Of a stretch of DNA of 14,556 nucleotides, positions 7,309-13,989 are shown piece after piece. Position numbers and translations under genes: made by a program. The notes below the pieces were generated by a model. It worked only from the letters and a program-made list of their open reading frames with translations. It did not search any database and was not told the origin of the DNA. Origin of the DNA: Deltaproteobacteria bacterium (GTDB lineage Bacteria; Desulfobacterota; Desulfobacteria; Desulfobacterales; UBA11574); NCBI GenBank assembly GCA_019313025.1, contig JAFDCA010000128.1, positions 1 through 14,556 on the forward strand. Reading direction: 5' to 3'. The first letter of the stretch is position 1. Every line of letters starts with the position of its first letter.

Positions 7309-7554
7309 CTATAACCTTGGATCAATATGTCCGGGGCCTCCGCATTCCGGGGTGTAGCAAGTGACGTTGAGAAAATCGCACTTCTCATTACACTGCGAGC
7401 ATGTGTCCGGGGGTATTGAGGCCGTTATGAGAAATCCACATTTAGAACATTTCCAGTAAGTTTGACTGCATTGAGGGCAGATATCTCCTTTAAATTTTCC
7501 ATCAGCAGTATAGCCGCAAAGTGCACATGCAAATTCTTCTTTTTTAGTTTTCAT
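7309..7554 (-). CDS. Small Cys-rich rubredoxin-like zinc/iron-knuckle protein
   Basis: 81 residues with 11 cysteines. Four CxxC knuckles stand at Cys10/13, 26/29, 36/39 and 52/55, arranged as two successive rubredoxin-like ribbons (CALCGY...CPQC and CSKCGF...CSQC), followed by single cysteines at 59, 66 and 71. The tail CYTPECGGPGHIDPRL (66-81) is distinctive and, from memory, recurs in small proteins of anaerobic deltaproteobacteria. It probably binds Fe or Zn and may carry electrons; its partner is unknown. The start at 7554 is fixed by a perfect AGGAGG seven bases upstream. It follows the exchanger gene by 48 bases and may share its transcript. Confidence 0.75.
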   Translation of the reverse strand: MKTKKEEFACALCGYTADGKFKGDICPQCSQTYWKCSKCGFLITASIPPDTCSQCNEKCDFLNVTCYTPECGGPGHIDPRL

Positions 7555-7602
7555 TTTTTAACCTCCTTTTAAAATTCGCTTTAAGAAAATATAATATATT
7601 CA

Positions 7603-8562
7603 TTATTCTTTGAAAACAAGGAAAACAATGTAAGCCGTATACAGCAACAGAAAGACGGCCCCTTCCCATCTATCCAAAGATCTCTTTTTGCCTGTGAACA
7701 TAAACAAAAATAAAAGCAGGCTTGACAGAATTACAGTACCGATATCCAGGTTGTTTTTGATTTGAAAAGGTAGTGGTTTAATTATCGAACTGATACCGAG
7801 GACAAAAAATATATTAAAAATATTTGATCCAACGACGTTCCCTACGGCAATTTCAACGTTTCGTCTGTAAGCGGCGACAGCAGAGGTCGCCAATTCTGGA
7901 AGCGATGTGCCCACTGCAACGATGGTCAAACCGATTAATGACTCACTCATTCCTAAGTTTTTGGCCATAACAATGGCACCGTCTACAATCCATTTTCCGC
8001 CCAACGTCAACCCGGCAAGACCGCTGCCAATAAAGAAAAAGGATTTTGCCATTCCTTTTTGTTCCACCTGAACATGTTGTTCCATACCTTCAATTTCTTT
8101 AGCAATTCCATATGAATAATACAGAAAAATCGTAAAAAAGCACAAAAGGATCAAACCATCAATGCGAGTCAGAGACGAAAAGTCACTTTTATCGATCAAG
8201 TGATCATTTGCCATGACGCCTAAAATAAACGCTGCCAAAAGACTCAATGGAATTTCTTTCCAAACGGTGCCTTTGGTAACGCTCAGTGGATAAATGATGG
8301 ATGAGACACCAAGGATGAGAAACACATTGGCGATATTACTGCCCAAGATATTTCCAATGGCAATATCGGTGTTGCCTTTCGCACTGGCAATAATATTTAC
8401 GAACAATTCGGGTGTTGAGGTGCCAAAAGCAACCACGGTTAGGCCAATGGCCAGGTCTGAAACGTTCAATCGCCTTGCGATAGACGAAGCACCGTCAACC
8501 AAAAAGTCCGCACCCTTGATTAAAAGCACAAAACCAACACCAAATAACAAATACGCTAACAC
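7603..8562 (-). CDS. Calcium/sodium antiporter, CaCA family (YrbG-like)
   Basis: 319 residues with about ten membrane segments and the two inverted alpha-repeats that define the family. The first repeat has GTSTPEL (residues 47-53) and GNILGSN (70-76); the second has GTSLPEL (218-224) and GNVVGSN (241-247). The glutamates in these PEL motifs are the cation-binding residues. A charged loop (about 152-172) separates the halves. It exchanges Na+ (or H+) for Ca2+ across the inner membrane. The start is GTG at 8562; the nearest AAAGGA is somewhat far upstream, and a stop codon lies just beyond it, so no longer form is possible. Confidence 0.9.
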   Translation of the reverse strand: MLAYLLFGVGFVLLIKGADFLVDGASSIARRLNVSDLAIGLTVVAFGTSTPELFVNIIASAKGNTDIAIGNILGSNIANVFLILGVSSIIYPLSVTKGTVWKEIPLSLLAAFILGVMANDHLIDKSDFSSLTRIDGLILLCFFTIFLYYSYGIAKEIEGMEQHVQVEQKGMAKSFFFIGSGLAGLTLGGKWIVDGAIVMAKNLGMSESLIGLTIVAVGTSLPELATSAVAAYRRNVEIAVGNVVGSNIFNIFFVLGISSIIKPLPFQIKNNLDIGTVILSSLLLFLFMFTGKKRSLDRWEGAVFLLLYTAYIVFLVFKE

Positions 8563-8669
8563 AATGATCTGTCTTAATGTCCTTTAAGCGGAATAAACAT
8601 TTTTTGGAGATAGGAAAAACAAATGCCGTTTTATTAAAGCAATGAGTTCGTTTTTTTCAGGTTTCTTTC

Positions 8670-9278
8670 TCATAGATTGTGTTTCAATAAATAGCGGCAC
8701 AGCGACTCTGTCGATACAATATGCGCAAAGCCAAACGCCAAATTCTTCAGAGATGCGACGTGCAGTTCATCATTTACGGTGGCTGTTGCATCGGAAACAA
8801 AAAAAACGCGATAGTCTCTAACAAAAGCATCTCGAGCGGTCGTTTCACAACAACAATTTGTCATTACACCGGTAATTATAAGCTCTTCAATCTTTTTTGA
8901 CTTCAGGCTTTTATCCAAATCTGTTCCTTTAAAAACGCTGTATCGATTCTTATCGATGATCCTATCGGTATGAGTCGGTATTAAAGATTTGATAAGTTCC
9001 CAGTCTTTTGATCCACACTCGATTAAGTCTCCCCACCATTTGGCAAGCATCCCTCCATCTTCGGCAACATCCGCGTGTCCGTGTCTGGTGAAGATAGTTC
9101 TGACATTTCTGGAACGGCACGCTTCAATAATGGAGAGAACTCTATCTAGGATCGGTGAAAGAATAGACAGGAAATATTGCTGCATGTCGATTACCAGCAG
9201 TGCGCATCTCTCTGGATTAGGCCATGCTTGACGAATATTATATTGATTTATTTGGTTCAGGTAATCTGATGCTATCAC
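8670..9278 (-). CDS. Isochorismatase-fold cysteine hydrolase
   Basis: 202 residues of the isochorismatase/nicotinamidase superfamily. The triad is Asp31 (LVIDMQ), Lys110 (IIDKNRYSVF) and a cysteine in ITGVMTNCCCETTARDA (136-152); by position Cys143 is the nucleophile, and the run of three cysteines is unusual. Members hydrolyse amides or vinyl ethers (nicotinamide, N-carbamoyl compounds, isochorismate); the substrate cannot be told here. The start is GTG at 9278, with only a weak GA-rich ribosome site. It lies between the PilZ and exchanger genes on the same strand, with gaps of 85 and 107 bases, so co-transcription is possible. Confidence 0.85.
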   Translation of the reverse strand: MIASDYLNQINQYNIRQAWPNPERCALLVIDMQQYFLSILSPILDRVLSIIEACRSRNVRTIFTRHGHADVAEDGGMLAKWWGDLIECGSKDWELIKSLIPTHTDRIIDKNRYSVFKGTDLDKSLKSKKIEELIITGVMTNCCCETTARDAFVRDYRVFFVSDATATVNDELHVASLKNLAFGFAHIVSTESLCRYLLKHNL

Positions 9279-9363
9279 GTTCTTTTCAGGTGCCGACGTT
9301 GTTGTTTAATCTTATAGGGAAAGATATTTATTTATGGATGTTCCTTGGTTTCCAAACATCAAA

Positions 9364-9822
9364 TTATGTTTTCAGATAAAATCCCAAATCCTTTTCAAGT
9401 GATTTTGGATCGATGTATTGTGCACCGATATTGCGATCTATGATCCAAACAATGTTAACGAGCCCTTGAATTTTGGTTCTCATTGGATTGTCTAAAGTAA
9501 ATCTTAATTCCACGCTATCATTTCTGGAAATATAGTGTGGTTTAAGACAAGCAAATCGAACGCCGCTCGCTGAAATGTCTTCAATGACAATTTCTCCTCT
9601 TTCATCTTTCCCTTGAATAAAGTATTCACCATGGAGCCTGACTTTCTTGCGGTAATGCTTTCGATATTCCAAGGTGAGCCGAAAAACTTCGCCACACTTA
9701 CACGTGGCCTTCAACCGTTTATGAGTATCAGTGAAACCCGTCACGTCTATATTTTTTTCAAGTCCGCACTTTGGACAAATTACCGTTGCTATATTGGAAT
9801 CGTCTACAAAAACCTTTTTCAT
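9364..9822 (-). CDS. PilZ domain protein with N-terminal zinc ribbon
   Basis: 152 residues. An N-terminal ribbon uses Cys16/Cys19 (CPKCG) and Cys41/Cys43 (CKCG), then a PilZ domain follows: RKKVR (58-62) fits the RxxxR arm, and DISASG (82-87) fits the (D/N)xSxxG motif, the two halves of a c-di-GMP site. It is thus a likely c-di-GMP receptor of the small Zn-ribbon-PilZ type. Its start codon is 12 bases beyond the flavin reductase stop, and its AAGG ribosome site lies beside that stop, so both genes are almost certainly one operon. Confidence 0.85.
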   Translation of the reverse strand: MKKVFVDDSNIATVICPKCGLEKNIDVTGFTDTHKRLKATCKCGEVFRLTLEYRKHYRKKVRLHGEYFIQGKDERGEIVIEDISASGVRFACLKPHYISRNDSVELRFTLDNPMRTKIQGLVNIVWIIDRNIGAQYIDPKSLEKDLGFYLKT

Positions 9823-9834
9823 TTCATGGCCTTT

Positions 9835-10398
9835 TTATTTTTTTAATTTCTTTCCGATGCTCCATGCTTTTCCAGCATATTCACCGACTGTCCAGTAACG
9901 GTTGTCCGGCATTGTTAAAAGCAAAGGATTCATTTTTTTGATATCGGGTTTACCATCGGTCAGGTATTTTTCTTCGGTATAGGCTGCAATAATTTCGCCG
10001 ATAAAAAAATGGTTCGAAGGCAATTCAATTGTATCAACAAGTTTGCATTCCATACATAATGTGGATTCCGTCATCATAGGGGCAGTCTTAAGGTATCCGT
10101 AAAAAAATTCTAAAACATTAGATTTGTCCACCTTCTTTCCAGACACGATTCCGCAGTAATCGCTAACTTCAATCATGTCAGCACTTGGATAATTTATGCT
10201 GAAAGTTTTTGTTTCTTGGATTCCTTTTGCGGTGAAATGAAGCCGATTGACACCAATTCCGACAAGAGGAGGCTTCGCGTTGACACGAGACACCCAGCCA
10301 AGGGCCATAAAATTGGCCCGTCCTTCAACTTCTGTGCCCACCAATGTTACCGGATTTGGATATACATAAGTGTTTGCTTCAATATTGATTTTCATCAT
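9835..10398 (-). CDS. Flavin reductase family protein (flavoredoxin-like, FMN-binding split barrel)
   Basis: 187 residues with the order typical of the family: YPNPVTLVGTEVEGRANFMALGWVS (about residues 13-37), PPLVGIGVN, FSINYPSADM, DYCGIVSGKKVDK (about 80-92) and a C-terminal LLTMPDNRYWTVGEYAGKAW. It should bind FMN and act as an electron carrier or NAD(P)H:flavin reductase in the cytoplasm. It is the first gene of the leftward run and is preceded by a good promoter. Confidence 0.87.
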   Translation of the reverse strand: MMKINIEANTYVYPNPVTLVGTEVEGRANFMALGWVSRVNAKPPLVGIGVNRLHFTAKGIQETKTFSINYPSADMIEVSDYCGIVSGKKVDKSNVLEFFYGYLKTAPMMTESTLCMECKLVDTIELPSNHFFIGEIIAAYTEEKYLTDGKPDIKKMNPLLLTMPDNRYWTVGEYAGKAWSIGKKLKK

Positions 10399-10441
10399 AA
10401 TTGAATATCCTCTTGCGGCTTAGAAATTCGATAACACCGGG

Positions 10442-10470
10442 AATATAGTATAACGATCTCATCAGGTCAA
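10442..10470 (-). promoter_or_regulatory. Sigma70-type promoter of the flavin reductase-PilZ operon
   Basis: On the - strand, TTGACC (10465-10470), 17 bases, then TATATT (10442-10447): five of six and five of six matches to consensus with ideal spacing. Transcription would begin near 10435, leaving a leader of about 37 bases. Confidence 0.65.
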
Positions 10471-10625
10471 AAAATAAATAACCGGTGGAGAGCAAACACC
10501 GCAATTATAAGAGGTGCATTACTCCGGGTGATCATAAAATACTAAGGGATAAAATTCTATGAAATCCTTCTGGTTCCTTAATTAAAATAAATGATCCATA
10601 GCTTGATCCAGCTCCAAAGGGTCTT

Positions 10626-11366
10626 CTACGCCTTGTATCCCACTGGCAAGATGAGCAAGGGTTCGTGGGATCTTTTGATTTTCATGACCCGAATCACATC
10701 ATTGTCATGAAAAGCACCGACAATTCCGGCTCTCAGGCCCAGTGCCTCCGCCTGGAGAAAAATATTTTGACCAACATGACCTGCCTCGATCATGGCATAT
10801 CTTTCTCCCCTGGAACCGTATTTGCCCGTAATCCGGCTATATTCCGAAGTGATCACCAGATTTAACGGGGCTCTTGCCATCCACATCTGCGAGAGCGCTG
10901 TCCGGGCCAATTCCTTTCTGAAGTCCCCTTCTGTTATCAATATTGCAGTATGTCTAATGGGATCATAATGATAGATACCCGCCCGTAGTCCCTCTACGCC
11001 ATTATCACCGATCACCGCATAGACATCCATAGGGTATAACGCACCACCGGACGGAGCCGATCGTTTGTAGCCCCTGTTTTCGGTAATCCCCTGTGCCGCC
11101 CAGAAAATTTGCGAGAGTTGTTCCATGGTTAGTGGCGTTGACAGATATGACCGAATGGTTCTACGGTGCTTAATGGCCTCTTCTACAGAGACGTCTCCTT
11201 TTAATCTGGGTATAGGCAAGTTCATCTTGTGCGCCAACCTCCCGTTCGTACCAAAGGCCTTTCCGGCCATGGCCTTTTTGATAGAGAAAAAAGATGTAAG
11301 AAAAAAAGCCGATAGATAATTGGTAATCCTTTTTAGGATCTCTCTTCTTGTAAGATGGACCCGCAT
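10626..11366 (-). CDS. SagB/ThcOx-type nitroreductase-family oxidoreductase with Tat-like signal
   Basis: 246 residues. The FMN-dependent SagB/nitroreductase fold is shown by HRRTIRSY (67-74), SAPSGGALYP (103-112), AGHVGQN (195-201) and GAFHD (217-221). The N-terminus TRREILK (6-12) fits the twin-arginine consensus (S/T-R-R-x-F-L-K, with I for F), followed by a hydrophobic run and an AMAG cut site near residue 34, so export of the folded flavoprotein is likely. The family oxidises or reduces diverse small molecules and peptides; no azoline-peptide biosynthesis genes lie nearby, so that role is not suggested. The ATG at 11366 follows GGAAAGG (11373-11379) with 6-base spacing; an in-frame TTG at 11381 overlaps that ribosome site and is rejected. 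Confidence 0.85.
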   Translation of the reverse strand: MRVHLTRREILKRITNYLSAFFLTSFFSIKKAMAGKAFGTNGRLAHKMNLPIPRLKGDVSVEEAIKHRRTIRSYLSTPLTMEQLSQIFWAAQGITENRGYKRSAPSGGALYPMDVYAVIGDNGVEGLRAGIYHYDPIRHTAILITEGDFRKELARTALSQMWMARAPLNLVITSEYSRITGKYGSRGERYAMIEAGHVGQNIFLQAEALGLRAGIVGAFHDNDVIRVMKIKRSHEPLLILPVGYKA

Positions 11367-11458
11367 GCAGTACCTTTCCAATCTTTAGAATGTTAAGGAT
11401 CTAATAGAACCGTAATAGTTTATATGGTGCCCACGGTGTTTATGAAGATAAGCGAAGG

Positions 11459-11764
11459 CTACCTAATCACCGGGATATTTCGATAAAGTTCAGATTTAGC
11501 GGCGGTGTCAAACCGGTTCTCGACCTGGTAGAATCTGACGACTTTTCGTCCGGGCAACACCTGCATGAATTTGCCTACGCAAGACAGTTTAAATTTAAGT
11601 TCGTCAGCGTCTATCCTCAATTTTTCTTTTAACAAATCGATAGCCTCGGCATCTGAAAGCGTTCCGTGGTTTTGGACAATATTTATTTCCAATGCTATAC
11701 GCTTCTCTCTGATCTTTGAAAGTCCGAATTCGTATTCGGCGTAAAGCGGCCAAAATGTCATCAT
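11459..11764 (-). CDS. Unrecognised reading frame, possibly a fragment
   Basis: 101 codons of protein-like composition. The centre, from GTLSDAEAIDLLKEKL to GRKVVRFYQVE (about residues 35-81), looks helical and could be a winged-helix-type segment, but I recognise no family. It overlaps the phospholipase-D-like fragment in another frame by 160 bases, and the nominal ATG has only a weak ribosome site. It may be the frameshifted or rearranged 3' part of the decayed gene upstream, or the remnant of a separate gene. Confidence 0.35.
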   Translation of the reverse strand: MMTFWPLYAEYEFGLSKIREKRIALEINIVQNHGTLSDAEAIDLLKEKLRIDADELKFKLSCVGKFMQVLPGRKVVRFYQVENRFDTAAKSELYRNIPVIR

Positions 11765-12181
11765 AATACTCTCGCCCCACGATGGTAAGTATTGGCTGAT
11801 CGTTGGTATCAGGGCTGTTGGTTAATATGACGACCTTTACGCATCTGCGCGCTGTATCCTTTAGTGTCTCGATAAACACCGGTGAAGCCAGGAAATAAGC
11901 ATTGCCGATTAAAATTTCGTTTAGTGCTCCCTGTATCGATTTAAAGTAGGCCTGTTCAATATAGGTTTCACCATGTCTTTGACAACATCGCCCTTAACAA
12001 TCACATCCTGATCCCACCAGTAAAGGCTGGGATTTCGGGGATCGATACGAAAATATTCAGCCGATAGTTTCATATCGCTCCTGGGGATCGTTTGCCCTGC
12101 TCCATTTTTATCCCAAATCGACCGGGTAGGTGCGCAAGCGGAAAGAACACTGAGGGATAGTGCCAGAATAAATCGCACCAT
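11604..12181 (-). pseudogene. Decayed phospholipase-D-like lipoprotein gene
   Basis: An 86-codon frame starts at 12181 (ribosome site GAGAAGAA) with a lipoprotein signal, FILALSLSVLSAC, Cys16 being the lipidation site. It reads ...NPSLYWWDQDVIVKGD... and stops at 11921. In the next frame, open from about 11993 to 11604, the sequence continues as YIEQAYFKSI, ILIGNAYFLASP and RRCVKVVILTNSPDTNDQP. This resembles the ISPYFVP...RGVRVRVLTNSLASND region of the second half of cardiolipin-synthase-like PLD enzymes, and the YWWDQDVIV part matches what precedes it in that family. No HxKxxxxD motif is present in any frame: the first PLD half is missing and the second HKD is lost after the fragment. I infer an internal deletion plus at least one frameshift. 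Confidence 0.5.
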
Positions 12182-12403
12182 ATTTCTTCTCACTTTTATA
12201 CCCCTAAGAATCTTAGACAACAACACCCAATTAAGCGGGGCAACGGCTCCAATGAGGGTAAATCCGATTGGCCCTAAATACGATTCCAGGTTTTTGATAT
12301 TTAAAGCTTCTTGTTTCACCGGTGATCTCAATGATCCAAACTGGTAAAGAGAAACCGATTTATTGAGGATATCCCGCAAAGCTTTTCCGTTGGACAAACG
12401 GTA
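12182..12403 (-). other. Open but start-less stretch between two minus-strand genes
   Basis: On the - strand this reads openly into the lipoprotein frame (about 72 codons beginning with a TTG at 12397) and includes a hydrophobic part, YLGPIGFTLIGAVAPLNWVL. It has no ribosome site, no ATG start and no recognised domain, so I treat it as spacer or gene debris rather than as an N-terminal extension of the lipoprotein. Confidence 0.3.
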
Positions 12404-12889
12404 TTAAAGAATTCTGGTCCATTTAACGTCACTGTGTGAAATATGGATTTCTCCATCACTGTCGATGAAGCGTTCAGGGCTGTCTTCGGAAAAATGAATC
12501 AGGTCGATCGGCCGGGTTCGTTTGAGACCGGCAACGGCATCTTTACATGCCTTTGCGTAAGCATCCAGGGACTGGTCCCATTTCGCTATGGCAAAATGAG
12601 TCGTACGATATCTTATGATGAGGGATCGAATTTTATTGAGATATAGGCGACCCGCCTCGCCCCAAAACCGAAAAGTGCCCAGATCGTCCACGACAACGAC
12701 ATCCGGTTTATACCGGTCATCGACGAATCTTTCTAATAGCATATCAGGATATTCCGGCAAATAAAGCGCCCAAAGAAAGGCTTTCATCATCACATGGCTG
12801 TGCTTTTCATAGGCCATTTTAGTCAAAACCACCGTTCGTCCATGAGCCTTGAGAGCATATTTTCGACGAAGTGTGAGATCTGGGTCCAT
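12404..12889 (-). CDS. YaeQ-like PD-(D/E)XK-fold hypothetical protein
   Basis: 161 residues. The layout resembles YaeQ family proteins, which have a restriction-endonuclease-like fold: KHSHVMMKAFLWALYLPEY (residues 29-47), then RYKPDVVVVDDLGTFRFWGE (59-78), where PD and the E of WGE fall where PD-(D/E)xK active-site residues stand, and a C-terminal SDGEIHISHSDVKW. The expected lysine is not obvious, so activity is doubtful. The start is weak: no ribosome site precedes the ATG at 12889, whereas an AAGGAG near 12967-12972 on this strand leads to no usable start in frame, so the 5' end may be eroded. It stops only a few bases before the decayed block downstream. Confidence 0.5.
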   Translation of the reverse strand: MDPDLTLRRKYALKAHGRTVVLTKMAYEKHSHVMMKAFLWALYLPEYPDMLLERFVDDRYKPDVVVVDDLGTFRFWGEAGRLYLNKIRSLIIRYRTTHFAIAKWDQSLDAYAKACKDAVAGLKRTRPIDLIHFSEDSPERFIDSDGEIHISHSDVKWTRIL

Positions 12890-13006
12890 GCGGCAATCAT
12901 AACCCCGGCATCATGAATACACAAGTTAATTTTTTTTGTGATCCCCGCCAAACCAGATGTTCTCCTTTTTTCAAGGCGGGTCTATAGCCAAGTTCGGGTT
13001 ACACCG

Positions 13007-13036
13007 TTGACACGCAAGTGTTTATATGAGTATATT
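13007..13036 (+). promoter_or_regulatory. Near-consensus sigma70-type promoter with no rightward annotated gene
   Basis: TTGACA (13007-13012, perfect -35), 18 bases, then TATATT (13031-13036). It points right, into a stretch that contains only two hairpins, the second a strong terminator, before convergent leftward genes. Confidence 0.5.
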
Positions 13037-13042
13037 GACAGA

Positions 13043-13113
13043 AAAAGGGGACTTAATAATGGGAATAGCTATCCCATCAAAAAGGCAGGTCGATGTCCTT
13101 TCCCTGCCTTTTT
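13043..13113 (+). ncRNA. Candidate small RNA (or 26-aa peptide gene) of about 70 nt
   Basis: Starting near 13043 behind the orphan promoter, the transcript would contain hairpin 1, ATGGGA (13059-13064) with TCCCAT (13072-13077) around a 7-base loop, then hairpin 2, the perfect 11-bp terminator stem at 13079-13113. The same stretch also has AAGGGG (13045-13050) eight bases before an ATG at 13059. That frame encodes MGIAIPSKRQVDV... for 26 codons and stops at 13139, beyond the terminator, so peptide and terminator are in conflict. I favour a small RNA, but either reading is unproven. Confidence 0.35.
13079..13113. terminator. Strong bidirectional intrinsic terminator
   Basis: AAAAAGGCAGG (13079-13089) and CCTGCCTTTTT (13103-13113) are perfect complements over 11 bp with a 13-base loop. 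Because the stem ends in A5/T5, each strand reads a GC-rich stem followed by U5. Leftward it ends the transcript of the 109-aa gene, whose stop is about 50 bases upstream of it; rightward it ends the transcript of the orphan promoter. Confidence 0.8.
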
Positions 13114-13165
13114 GGTGGATATATGCAGATACGATATAAATAGCCTACAGAGTGATTTTATTTTA

Positions 13166-13495
13166 TTAATCTAATGCTTCCATGAGTTTTCCGCAGCAAG
13201 GGGGGATTCTTTCACCTTTTTTTAACATTACATATTTATTGCATGTATAGCAAATGCATTGACAATCTTCATCAACATAGACTTCAGGATAATCGTCAAC
13301 CCTGGCATCCTTTTCACCTTCGATGACAAATCTGGCAAATTCACTCTGCTGCGGAATATATTCTCCAATAGGCACCAGTTTTCTATTGAATCTGGCACAA
13401 TCAACCATCATCCGCCATAAAGATTGAAGTTTTATAGTCTCGTCAGGATTCTCTGGGGTAAATTCGACAAGGTTTTTTTCTATGTTGATTTTCAT
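13166..13495 (-). CDS. Cys-rich hypothetical protein with C-terminal zinc-ribbon-like cluster
   Basis: 109 residues, not a family I can name. The first 75 residues are acidic and cytoplasmic in character, with no signal or membrane segment. The C-terminal third holds six cysteines, DCQCICYTC (Cys78, 80, 82, 85) and PPCC (Cys100, 101), with spacing that suits one metal ribbon (CxxC near 82/85 with 100/101). The ATG at 13495 has a strong AGGAGG site. It is a single-gene unit: a terminator lies 50 bases downstream and a consensus-matching sigma54 promoter about 85 bases upstream. The promoter implies activation by an NtrC-type regulator, so the protein probably belongs to a specific stress, nutrient or redox response. 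Confidence 0.75.
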   Translation of the reverse strand: MKINIEKNLVEFTPENPDETIKLQSLWRMMVDCARFNRKLVPIGEYIPQQSEFARFVIEGEKDARVDDYPEVYVDEDCQCICYTCNKYVMLKKGERIPPCCGKLMEALD

Positions 13496-13579
13496 AAGGT
13501 ACCTCCTTTTTTAAGTTGTCGTTTCTTTAAGTTGACAGCAAATTTTCTTATCGTGCACAAACATTTTACATCGTTAGAG

Positions 13580-13595
13580 AGCAACAACTATGCCA
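13580..13595 (-). promoter_or_regulatory. Sigma54 (RpoN) -24/-12 promoter of the 109-aa gene
   Basis: On the - strand the sequence TGGCATAGTTGTTGCT fits the sigma54 consensus TGGCAYRNNNNTTGCW at every fixed position, with 10 bases between the GG and GC doublets. Transcription would start near 13568, giving a leader of about 70 bases to the gene at 13495. It is the only full match I found in the window. Confidence 0.7.
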
Positions 13596-13610
13596 ATGTA
13601 TGGCTATCAT

Positions 13611-13625
13611 ATAACTGTCAGTTAT
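13611..13625. promoter_or_regulatory. Palindrome ATAACTG-T-CAGTTAT near the sigma54 promoter
   Basis: A perfect 7+1+7 palindrome. Its centre lies about 50 bases upstream of the predicted sigma54 start site, suiting a repressor, IHF-adjacent or proximal activator site. The regulator is unknown. Confidence 0.4.
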
Positions 13626-13678
13626 TTCATAATATTATTTTTAAACAAATAAAAGATGTGTCACATTAAGCGATAAAA

Positions 13679-13698
13679 ATGATACGACTTTGTATCAT
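13679..13698. promoter_or_regulatory. Palindrome ATGATAC-N6-GTATCAT, enhancer-like
   Basis: A perfect 7+6+7 inverted repeat centred about 120 bases upstream of the predicted sigma54 start. NtrC-type activators usually bind dyads at -80 to -150, so this is the best candidate upstream activating sequence; a regulator cannot be named. Confidence 0.45.
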
Positions 13699-13896
13699 GA
13701 GACAGCACATCCGTAAATTTTATACAGAAAATCATTGTGTATTCATTTCTCAAAAAGATTTCGGAGATAATATCGATCGATAGGAACAGCTATAGACAAA
13801 TATTTTAAATACGACTTCGGGTTCGTCCTAAATTTTTTTCCCTGATTTATGAGAACTTAATTCATAAGGACGGATTTAACAAAAACCTCAATTGTT

Positions 13897-13972
13897 GGTA
13901 TGGCCTTATATAAAATTGATGACACCGTTGATATAATCAAGTGCCGGTGGGATTTTAGTGACATGCCATACC
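13897..13972. repeat. Nested inverted-repeat element downstream of the HDOD gene
   Basis: GGTATGGC (13897-13904) pairs perfectly with GCCATACC (13965-13972). Inside, CACCG (13923-13927) pairs with CGGTG (13945-13949), and inside that TTGAT pairs with ATCAA around ATA (13928-13940). The element begins 18 bases beyond the HDOD stop on the leftward transcript. There is no immediate T tract, so it could be an mRNA 3' structure, a terminator with a delayed U-run, or a repeat unit. Confidence 0.4.
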
Positions 13973-13989
13973 TATGATAGATGTCTTCA

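Larger units (their letters stand above)
13496..13989. other. AT-rich regulatory region between HDOD and Cys-rich genes
   Basis: No coding sequence is supported. Besides the sigma54 promoter and its two palindromes, it holds a hairpin TTATGA/TCATAA (about 13846-13867) and a nested inverted-repeat element at 13897-13972. A rightward 81-codon open frame (13424-13669) overlaps the Cys-rich gene start and the promoter and is not credible. Confidence 0.55.

Noticed and set aside
12938..13174. 78-codon + strand frame over the orphan promoter and terminator
   Set aside because: No ribosome site, and it runs through the promoter and the terminator hairpin; the regulatory reading is better supported.
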